Below the pieces are notes generated by a model. The model was not told where the DNA came from. It was given only the letters and a program-made list of their open reading frames with translations, and made no database searches. Source: Candidatus Rokuibacteriota bacterium (GTDB lineage Bacteria; Methylomirabilota; Methylomirabilia; Rokubacteriales; CSP1-6). Taken from it: 39,240 bases of DNA. How positions within the stretch are numbered: position 1 is the first letter of the stretch; every line of letters starts with the position of its first letter. The stretch spans positions 1-39,240 of the forward strand of contig JACPCW010000037.1 of assembly GCA_016184365.1 (NCBI GenBank). The letters run 5' to 3'. Both the position numbers and the translations under genes were made by a program. This document shows positions 33,021 to 39,240 of the stretch, piece by piece.

Positions 33021-34169
33021 TCAGCCGAGCTGCCGAAAGACGTCGGCGACAACGGCCATGCCCTTCTCGATGGTGACCTCGTCCACCGAGTACGAGAACC
33101 GCAGGTGACGCTCGCCGGCGTCGCCGAACTCGGTGCCGCTGCGGATGGCGACGCCCGCATCCCACACTCTCGCGCGCACGTCCCGCGCCGGCAGCGCATG
33201 GTCGTACCGGGCGTAGAGGTAGAAGCCGCCTTGCGGATCCAGCGGATGAAGACCCGGGATCGCGAGCGCCAGGCGGTGCATGAGGCTTCCGCGCTTGCGA
33301 TACTCGCCGCGCATCTCGGCCACGCAGTCCTGCGACCCGCGCAGCGCGGCGGCGCCCGCGCGCTGGACGAACGTGCAGATGGGCCCGGTGATCGAGCGGT
33401 GGACCCCGAAGAGCAGCGTCGCCAGGTCCGGCGGCGCGACGACGTAGCCGAGCCGCCAGCCCGTCATCGCGTAGGTCTTGGAGAACGTGTGCGTGAGGAT
33501 CAGGTGATCGCGATAGTCGTGGAACGACAGCAGCGGCACGTGCGCGCAGCCGGGCTGCAGGATCTTCTCGTACGCCTCGTCCGCGACGAACATCAGATCT
33601 CGCTCGGCGCAGAGCTTCGCGAGCGCTTCGAGCTCGTCACGACGGTAGACCACGCCGGTCGGATTGTTCGGGTTGTTCACCATGACGAGCCGTGTCCGCG
33701 GGGTGACGGCCGCGCGGACGGCGTCGACGTCGACGTGGTAGTCGGCGGCGTGGGGCACGAAGACGGGCACCGCTCCGAGCTGCCGCGCCACGAGCGCATA
33801 GAGCGAGAACGTGGGATCGAGCAGGATCACCTCGTCCCCGGGGTCGAGGAACGCGGTGAACACCGCGTAGATGCCGGAGGTCGCGCCGCTCGTGGCGAAC
33901 ACGTCGTCGGGGGAGTAGCGGGCGCCGGCCTCGCGCTCGACGGTCTCGCACACGGCCTGGAGAAATTCCGGGTCGCCCTGACCGGGCGCGTAGCCGGTGA
34001 GGCCCTCGTCGAGCGCCCGCTGCGCCGCCGCACGGATGTGCGCCGGCGTGGGGAAGGACGGGCTGCCCGAGTCGAGCTTGATCATCCCCGCCGGCTGCTT
34101 CGCGGTGAAGTGACGCGTCCGCTCGCCGCCCGCGGTGAGCTCCACATACCTGGCGATGTGACGGCGCAT
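33021..34169 (-). CDS. Class I/II PLP-dependent aminotransferase
   Basis: A 382-residue aminotransferase. ATG 34169 (MRRHIARYVELTAGGERTRHFTAKQPAGMIKLDSGSPSFPTPAHIRAAAQRALDEGLTGYAPGQGDPEFLQ) has an AGGAG site; a start at 34187 is possible. LDSGSPSFPTP, NNPNNPTGVVYRRDEL, ADEAYEKI and HTFSKTYAMTGWRLGY with the Schiff-base Lys are fold-type I features, as in aspartate/aromatic aminotransferases. It likely transaminates the substrate imported by the transporter, but specificity is not shown. Confidence 0.93.
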   Translation of the reverse strand: MRRHIARYVELTAGGERTRHFTAKQPAGMIKLDSGSPSFPTPAHIRAAAQRALDEGLTGYAPGQGDPEFLQAVCETVEREAGARYSPDDVFATSGATSGIYAVFTAFLDPGDEVILLDPTFSLYALVARQLGAVPVFVPHAADYHVDVDAVRAAVTPRTRLVMVNNPNNPTGVVYRRDELEALAKLCAERDLMFVADEAYEKILQPGCAHVPLLSFHDYRDHLILTHTFSKTYAMTGWRLGYVVAPPDLATLLFGVHRSITGPICTFVQRAGAAALRGSQDCVAEMRGEYRKRGSLMHRLALAIPGLHPLDPQGGFYLYARYDHALPARDVRARVWDAGVAIRSGTEFGDAGERHLRFSYSVDEVTIEKGMAVVADVFRQLG

Positions 34170-34183
34170 GGTCTCCTGCTCCT

Positions 34184-34288
34184 TCATCCGGTGAGCTCCG
34201 GGTGGTGAGTATGGCCCGGCCGCGGACAGGCCACAATGCACGACGGCGCGGATCCGGCGCCGATGATCGCCAGGTCGAACGTCTTCAT
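34184..34288 (-). pseudogene. Flavoprotein N-terminal stub
   Basis: A 34-codon frame starting MKTFDLAIIGAGSA, a textbook FAD-binding Rossmann beginning (xxVAIIGAGxAG), then unrelated residues (PSCIVACPRPGHTHHPELTG) and a stop. The ATG overlaps the LysR stop by one base (TGATG), so a flavoprotein gene once followed LysR in an operon and all but its first 14 codons were lost. This is the mirror image of the N-terminally truncated oxidoreductase at 18812-20128, which lacks exactly such a start. Confidence 0.55.
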
Positions 34289-35193
34289 CAGCGCCCGAGC
34301 TTTGCGCCCGCGCGCGCTCCGGCGGCGGCGAGCAAGTCGACGAGACGCGTCAGCGCGGGATGCCGCCGTGCCGACGGCCGCCAGATCAGCGTGACCGGCA
34401 GCGGCGGCACGGGCGCCGGCGCGCTCACGACCCGATCGCGCGGCGCTTCGGCGAGCGCGAGCGCCGGCACGAGCCCGACGCCGAGGCCACCCGACACGTA
34501 CGAGAGCAGCAGCGACACGCTCGGCACGTCGATGGTCGAGACCGGTCGAATGCGCTCGTCCGCGAGGTACTGATCGAGCACCGTCCGGCCGCGGCTCTCG
34601 GCCGCGAGGCGCAGCACGGGCTCGCGACGGAGTCGCTCGGTCAGCGGCGTGCGATCGCGGCGGTGTCGTCGCGGCGCGACCCACACGAACGGCTGGTCGA
34701 AGAGGTGCCGGTCTTCGAGGCCCCGCGGCGTCTCCTGGCCGGTGACGACCGCGAGGTCGACGTCGCCGCTCGCAATCAGCCGCACGCCCGCGCGCGAGTG
34801 GGTCGTCACGATCTCGAAGCGCACCGGCGGCTCTTCGTCGAGCAGGTGGCGCAGCACCGGAGCGAGCAGCGCCTTGCCGAGATAGTCGCTGGCCGCCACG
34901 CGCAGCGTGACCGACGGCCGGCCGGCCAGTTCCGCGAGCTGACCGAACGCCGATTCCGCGCTCGTCCACATCTCGCGCACGATCGGCAGCGCCGTCTCAC
35001 CGGCGGCGGTGAGCCGGACGCCGCGGCCCGCGCGCTCGAGCAACTTGATGTCGAAATGCGATTCGAGCCGGCGGATCTGCTGGCTCACCGCCGACGAGGT
35101 GATGCGGCGCTGGCGCGCGGCGGCGCCGACCGAACCGGTGCGCGCGACGGCGAGGAGCGTCTCGAGGGCGGGGAACAGCGCCGCGTCGATCAT
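34288..35193 (-). CDS. LysR family transcriptional regulator
   Basis: A 301-residue LTTR. ATG 35193 (MIDAALFPALETLLAVARTGSVGAAARQRRITSSAVSQQIRRLESHFDIKLLERAGRGVRLTAAGE) begins the winged-helix DNA-binding domain, and residues about 90-301 form the effector-binding domain (VTLRVAASDYLGKALLAPVL, LAVVTGQETPRGLEDRHL). It is divergent from leuC across 97 bases and is likely to control it and itself. Its stop overlaps the flavoprotein stub start. Confidence 0.92.
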   Translation of the reverse strand: MIDAALFPALETLLAVARTGSVGAAARQRRITSSAVSQQIRRLESHFDIKLLERAGRGVRLTAAGETALPIVREMWTSAESAFGQLAELAGRPSVTLRVAASDYLGKALLAPVLRHLLDEEPPVRFEIVTTHSRAGVRLIASGDVDLAVVTGQETPRGLEDRHLFDQPFVWVAPRRHRRDRTPLTERLRREPVLRLAAESRGRTVLDQYLADERIRPVSTIDVPSVSLLLSYVSGGLGVGLVPALALAEAPRDRVVSAPAPVPPLPVTLIWRPSARRHPALTRLVDLLAAAGARAGAKLGR

Positions 35194-35226
35194 GAAGCCA
35201 AACTTATCATTCCACGCAGAACGTTT

Positions 35227-35243
35227 CACTGGACTACACAGTG
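35227..35243. promoter_or_regulatory. Palindrome in the LysR-leuC intergenic region
   Basis: CACTGGACTACACAGTG is an inverted repeat (CACTG/CAGTG) with a 7-base spacer, typical for a LysR-type binding site between divergent genes. It lies 34 bases from the LysR start and about 48 bases from leuC. Binding is inference. Confidence 0.5.
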
Positions 35244-35290
35244 GACCGTGAGGCACGATACGTCGTCTCGTCAGACCACGGAGGAGTTTC

Positions 35291-36694
35291 ATGGCACGCA
35301 CGCTGCTCGACAAGGTTTGGGAAGCGCACACGGTCCGGACGCTGCTGTCGGGTCAGACGCAGCTGCTCATCGGCCTGCATCTGATCCACGAGGTCACCAC
35401 GCCGCAGGCGTTCCAGATGCTGAAGGACGCGAAGCTCAAGGTGCGCATGCCCGAGCGTACGTTCGGCACGCTGGACCACATCATTCCGACGACGGATCAG
35501 ACGCGTCCGTACGCGGATCCGCTCGCGGAAGAGATGGCCGAGCACATGATCCGCAACACGAAGGAGTTCGGCCTGCCGCTCTTCGACATGGCGACGGGCA
35601 AGCAGGGCATCGTGCACGTCATCGGTCCGGAGCTCGGGCTGACGCAGCCGGGCATGACGATCGCGTGCGGCGACAGCCACACCGCCACGCACGGCGCCGT
35701 CGGCGCCATCGCGTTCGGCATCGGCACCACGCAGGTGCGCGACGTGCTCGCCACGCAGTGCCTGTCCATGGCGAAGCCGAAGCTGCGGCAGGTGCGCGTG
35801 GACGGCACGCTCGCCAAGGGCGTGTACGCCAAGGACGTGATCCTCTGGATCATCAACGTGCTCGGCGTGAAGGGCGGCGTGGGCTACGCGTACGAGTACG
35901 CCGGCGACGTGATCGACCGCATGACGATGGAAGAGCGCCTGACCGTCTGCAACATGTCGATCGAGGGCGGCGCGCGCTTCGGCTACGTCAATCCCGATCA
36001 GACGACGTTCGACTATCTGCGTGGCCGTCCGTACGCGCCGCAGGGTGCGGCGTTCGACAAAGCGGTCACGTGGTGGAAGTCGGTCGCGACGGAATCGGGC
36101 GCGAAGTTCGACGACGTCGCGCGCATCGACGGCTCCGCCATCGAGCCCGTCGTCACGTGGGGCATCAACCCGGGCATGTCGGTGGGCGTGACTCAGCGGA
36201 TCCCGACCGTCGAGTCGGCGTCGGAGCCGGAGCGCCCGACGTATCGCGAAGCGCTCGCGCACATGGGCTTCGAAGCGGGTCAGCCGATCAAGGGCGCGAA
36301 GATCGACGTGGCGTTCGTCGGCTCGTGCACGAACGGGCGGCTGTCGGATCTGCGCGCGGCGGCCGAAGTGGCGAAGAAGGGCAAGGTCGCCAAGCACGTG
36401 CGCGCGCTGATCGTGCCGGGCTCGCAGCAGGTGGCGAAGGCCGCGGAGGCGGAAGGGCTGCACGAGATCTTCAAGGCCGCCGGCTTCGAGTGGCGCAAGG
36501 CCGGATGCTCGATGTGTCTCGGCATGAACGCGGACCAGCTCGTGGGCCGCGAGATGAGCGCGTCGTCCAGCAACCGCAACTTCATCGGGCGGCAGGGCAG
36601 CCCGACGGGGCGAACGCTCCTGATGAGCCCGGCGATGGTCGCGGCCGCGGCGATCAACGGCGCCGTCGCCGACGTGAGGGACATTCTGAAATGA
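35291..36694 (+). CDS. leuC: 3-isopropylmalate dehydratase large subunit LeuC (aconitase superfamily)
   Basis: A 467-residue Leu[60 protein letters not shown], and the three Fe-S cluster cysteines: one in [12 protein letters not shown] and two in [11 protein letters not shown]. It isomerises 2-isopropylmalate to 3-isopropylmalate in leucine synthesis with LeuD. A GGAGGAG site precedes ATG 35291. The stop overlaps leuD by 4 bases. Confidence 0.98.
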   Translation: MARTLLDKVWEAHTVRTLLSGQTQLLIGLHLIHEVTTPQAFQMLKDAKLKVRMPERTFGTLDHIIPTTDQTRPYADPLAEEMAEHMIRNTKEFGLPLFDMATGKQGIVHVIGPELGLTQPGMTIACGDSHTATHGAVGAIAFGIGTTQVRDVLATQCLSMAKPKLRQVRVDGTLAKGVYAKDVILWIINVLGVKGGVGYAYEYAGDVIDRMTMEERLTVCNMSIEGGARFGYVNPDQTTFDYLRGRPYAPQGAAFDKAVTWWKSVATESGAKFDDVARIDGSAIEPVVTWGINPGMSVGVTQRIPTVESASEPERPTYREALAHMGFEAGQPIKGAKIDVAFVGSCTNGRLSDLRAAAEVAKKGKVAKHVRALIVPGSQQVAKAAEAEGLHEIFKAAGFEWRKAGCSMCLGMNADQLVGREMSASSSNRNFIGRQGSPTGRTLLMSPAMVAAAAINGAVADVRDILK

Positions 36695-37290
36695 GCACCA
36701 CCGACTACAAGCGCAAGCAGATCGCCGGCCGCGGCATCCCCGTGACCGGCAACGACATCGACACCGACCGCATCATCCCGGCGCGCTTCCTCAAGGAAGT
36801 GACGTTCGAGAGCATGGGCCAGCACGCGTTCGAGGACGCGCGCAAGGCGAACCCGGAACATCCGTTCAACCAGCCGGCGTACCAGGGCGCGTCGGTGCTG
36901 GTGGTGGGCCAGAACTTCGGCTGCGGCTCGTCGCGGGAGCATGCGCCGCAGGCGCTGATGCGCTGGGGCATCCGGGCGATCGTCGGCGGGTCGTTCGGCG
37001 AGATCTTCTTCGGCAACTCCGTGATGCTCGGCATCCCGTGCCTGACAGTGCCGCAGGCGGATCTCGAATGGCTGCAGAAGCAGATCGAGCGGAACCCGAA
37101 GGAACTGGTGAGCGTGGACGTCGAGAAGCAGGAGGTCCGCCTGGGCGACCGGGTGATCAAGGCGTCGATGCCGGACGGTCCGCGAAACCAGCTGGTGCAG
37201 GGCACGTGGGACTCGACGGCGGTGCTGCTGGAGGCGGGCGACAAGATCGAGGCGACGGCGAAGAAGCTGCCGTACGTCGTGGGGTTCTAA
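36691..37290 (+). CDS. leuD: 3-isopropylmalate dehydratase small subunit LeuD
   Basis: A 199-residue LeuD swivelling domain: [68 protein letters not shown]. It forms the LeuCD heterodimer. ATG 36691 lies in an ATGA overlap with leuC. Its TAA shares its last base with the next gene's ATG, so the transketolase gene is coupled. Confidence 0.98.
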   Translation: MSTTDYKRKQIAGRGIPVTGNDIDTDRIIPARFLKEVTFESMGQHAFEDARKANPEHPFNQPAYQGASVLVVGQNFGCGSSREHAPQALMRWGIRAIVGGSFGEIFFGNSVMLGIPCLTVPQADLEWLQKQIERNPKELVSVDVEKQEVRLGDRVIKASMPDGPRNQLVQGTWDSTAVLLEAGDKIEATAKKLPYVVGF

Positions 37291-38246
37291 TGAACGAGCG
37301 GCAGCAGCTCGAAGACATCGGCTACATGACGTGCATGACCCTCACGCTGCTGGGCAACTACGCCCAGACCGGTCATTTCGGCGGCCCGCTCGCCTACACG
37401 CCGTTCAACGTCGCCGCGCATCTGGCCGGGCCCGAGCAGGGCGGACTGCGCTACGACTACCGGCGCCCGAAGCATCCGTACGGCGACAAGTTCATGCTGG
37501 CGGCGGGACACTGTGCGCCCACCTGTTACGCGCTCTGGATGATCCTCGGGCAGGCGCTCTACCGGAAGCATCAGGCGACGGGTGACAAGCGCTACTTCGT
37601 CGCGCCCGATGTCGCGATGCTGCCGGTCGATGCGCTGGGATTCCGCCGCGGCGCCGGCGCGCTGAAGACGCTGCTCTCCGATCAGGGACTCACGGATCAT
37701 CCGCTGTTCGCGCAGGCGAAGGGCCGCGGCATTCGCGCGCTGTCCGGGCACATCGAGTCGATCGACCTGACCAACGACGTCAACGGCGGCCCGTCGGGCG
37801 TCGGGATCGCGACGGCGGCGGGGAAGGCCGCGTTCTGGGACCTCATCGGCGCGCCCATGGGCACGCCGAAGATCGTCGCGTTCGAGGGCGAGTTCGCCAT
37901 GACGGAGGGCCACGCGCAGGAGATCAAGACCCAGGCGATGGCGCTCCAGGTGGGTAAGCGCCTGCGGATCTTTCTGTCCGACAACAACGCCGGCATCGAC
38001 GATTCGCTGATCGGCGGTGTGATCTCCAGCAAGTTCACGGGCTATCGGCTGGTCGATCAGTGGACGTCGTACGGCTGGAACGTCTTCACGCTGCCGGACG
38101 GTCACGACTACGAGCAGATCGTCGGCGTGATGAAGAAGATGGAGGCGTGGGACCCGGCGGATCGGCGTCCGATGATCGTCATCGGCAAGACCACCAAGGG
38201 CTACTGGCCGGCCGCCGCGGGTTCCCGAGCCATCCGTACGCGATGA
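37290..38246 (+). CDS. Transketolase-like protein, N-terminal (TPP pyrophosphate) part; gene split
   Basis: A 318-residue product starting [46 protein letters not shown]. It has the pyrophosphate-binding half of a transketolase-type TPP enzyme: HPYGDKFMLAAGHCAP, GGPSGVGIATAAGKAAFWDLIG, FEGEFAMTEGHAQEIKTQAMALQVGKRLRIFLSDNNAGIDD, VIGKTTKGYWPAA. It then goes out of frame after GYWPAAA (about 38217) and stops at 38246 with no family end. A short coding stretch connecting to the second half is missing. The stop overlaps the ATG of the second half (ATGA). Follows leuD directly. Confidence 0.85.
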   Translation: MNERQQLEDIGYMTCMTLTLLGNYAQTGHFGGPLAYTPFNVAAHLAGPEQGGLRYDYRRPKHPYGDKFMLAAGHCAPTCYALWMILGQALYRKHQATGDKRYFVAPDVAMLPVDALGFRRGAGALKTLLSDQGLTDHPLFAQAKGRGIRALSGHIESIDLTNDVNGGPSGVGIATAAGKAAFWDLIGAPMGTPKIVAFEGEFAMTEGHAQEIKTQAMALQVGKRLRIFLSDNNAGIDDSLIGGVISSKFTGYRLVDQWTSYGWNVFTLPDGHDYEQIVGVMKKMEAWDPADRRPMIVIGKTTKGYWPAAAGSRAIRTR

Positions 38247-39240
38247 AGATGAACTCCGAGTACTTCGTCTCGCTGGCGCAGACCTTCGAGAAGAAGTACG
38301 GCGTGGAATTCTCCGGCATCCGCAAGGGCGCGGTAAGCGACCCCGCCGAGCGGCTGATCCAGTTCAAGACCAACATCGACGTCGTGATGTCGCTGCTGGA
38401 CCGGAACGGCCTCGGCGACTGGCTGGCCGATCGGCTGGTGCAGATCGGCGACTCGGTCAAGGACGAGCTGCCGACGCGCGCCGACGTGAAGCACGATCCC
38501 TTCCTGGACGAGCGGCTGCGCGTCGCGAATCTCCCGGAAGAGGCGCAGACGCTGACCGTGCGGAATCCGGTGTCCGGCGCCGAGAAGCAGCTGAAGGTCG
38601 CGCTGTTCCGCAAGGCCGGTGACGTCGCGGGCGCGCGGCGCGGCATTTCCGAGATCGTGAAGTGGATCAACTACGTCACCGACAACCGCGTGGTGACGCT
38701 GGCCGCCGACCTCTCGGAATCGATCAACCTCGAGCACGGGAGCATCTGGGGCCACTACGACCCGGAGACGAATCCGGTCGGCACGCGTCTCAAGGCGGCC
38801 ATTCAGGAAGCGGGGAACGTCTCCACCGCGATCGGCCTGGTGAGCCAGAGCGCGTCGCTCGACCCGGACCAGTTCGCGGGCGTGTGGGCGGTGAGCGGCA
38901 CGTACGGCGCCTTCACGCCGCTCATGTACACGCCGGCGCGCGTGTGGAGTCAGCAGAACCAGGACAGCAAGTTCCGCACGGGCGTGCTGCACATCCTCGC
39001 CGGACACTCCGGCCCCGAGACGGCGGCCGACGCCCGCACGCACTTCGGCATTTTCGCGCCGCAGGTGTGGAAGCTGTTCCCGCGCGACCAGGTCATCAGC
39101 CTGAGCTTCTGGGACTACAACGACGTCGCGCCCGGGTACTTTGCCGCCGCGGAGATCGCCGCGCGGGACAAGAAGGTGGGGATCATCGTCATCGAGGTGG
39201 CGCGGCCCGACTTCAAGGTGGCCGATCGCAGCACGTTCGC
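38243..39240 (+). CDS. Transketolase-like protein, C-terminal part, right edge cut
   Basis: From ATG 38243 the frame reads MKMNSEYFVSLAQTFEKKYGVEFSGIRKGAVSDPAERLIQFKTNIDVVMSLLDRNGLGDWLADRLV, then a transketolase pyrimidine-type domain with NRVVTLAADLSESINLEHGSIWGHYD and APGYFAAAEIAARDKKVGIIVIEVARPDFKVADRS at the window edge. Homology extends 5' of the ATG, since the same frame reads GFPSHPYA from 38219, so the gene was once continuous with the first half. The ATGA overlap would let ribosomes restart, so a two-protein form is possible. No start or stop beyond this window is visible. Confidence 0.85.
   Translation, partial: MKMNSEYFVSLAQTFEKKYGVEFSGIRKGAVSDPAERLIQFKTNIDVVMSLLDRNGLGDWLADRLVQIGDSVKDELPTRADVKHDPFLDERLRVANLPEEAQTLTVRNPVSGAEKQLKVALFRKAGDVAGARRGISEIVKWINYVTDNRVVTLAADLSESINLEHGSIWGHYDPETNPVGTRLKAAIQEAGNVSTAIGLVSQSASLDPDQFAGVWAVSGTYGAFTPLMYTPARVWSQQNQDSKFRTGVLHILAGHSGPETAADARTHFGIFAPQVWKLFPRDQVISLSFWDYNDVAPGYFAAAEIAARDKKVGIIVIEVARPDFKVADRSTF

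Overview
This 39.2 kb window is very GC-rich, gene-dense and clearly bacterial. Double-membrane features (a periplasmic chaperone-like protein, a beta-barrel-like protein, AxA-type signal peptides), the gene mix (LLM flavin oxidoreductase, xanthine-dehydrogenase-type large subunit, amidase, polar amino acid ABC transporter, LeuCD) and UGA read as selenocysteine suggest an uncultured diderm soil or sediment lineage. Candidatus Rokubacteria/Methylomirabilota is my best guess, but only by inference; no rRNA or taxonomic marker is present.

Layout. 1-5760 (minus): thioredoxin-like protein (cut by the edge), Phd-type antitoxin, LLM oxidoreductase, VOC protein, an orphan molybdopterin-binding xanthine dehydrogenase subunit, and a D-2-hydroxyacid dehydrogenase. 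5794-9763: alpha/beta hydrolase, MsrB, N-formylglutamate amidohydrolase-like protein, two small catabolic-type proteins on minus, and chorismate synthase. 9765-15240: three paralogous secreted pilin-like proteins with a PapD/DUF916-like chaperone and a large usher-like protein. The main operon is preceded by a -24/-12 (sigma-54) promoter and a c-di-GMP-I (GEMM-I) riboswitch, and its leader contains a possible anti-Shine-Dalgarno helix.

15492-18387 (minus): YqeC (selenium-dependent molybdenum hydroxylase accessory protein), a beta-lactamase-fold hydrolase, a DsbA/FrnE-type protein in which an in-frame UGA replaces the first active-site Cys (UPWC) and is followed by a SECIS-like hairpin, and IF-1. 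18486-24690: an ABC-ATPase-like fragment, a truncated pyridine nucleotide-disulphide oxidoreductase fused out of frame to pirin, a MarR regulator with palindromic operators, a DedA-rhodanese protein with a second in-frame UGA (YCSU) and SECIS-like hairpin, a secreted HExxH protein and an amidase. 24713-28553: class III aminotransferase and a polar amino acid ABC transporter (binding protein and two permeases).

28606-32053 is a lower-GC accessory island of minus-strand genes between two convergent transporter gene sets. It holds a CBASS operon (Cap15-like effector, CD-NTase, HNH protein, ParB-C-terminus-like protein, all overlapping), an orphan Phd antitoxin and a HigBA-like toxin-antitoxin pair whose toxin has no visible start codon. 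32061-39240: ABC ATPase, lipoprotein, class I aminotransferase, a flavoprotein stub, LysR, leuC, leuD, and a transketolase-like gene split by a frameshift or deletion with an ATGA junction.

The strongest discoveries are the two selenoproteins beside yqeC, the sigma-54 plus c-di-GMP riboswitch controlled secretion/pilus-like operon, and the four-gene CBASS operon. Several coding sequences are cut at precise junctions (pirin/oxidoreductase, flavoprotein stub, transketolase), which points to real small deletions or to assembly errors.
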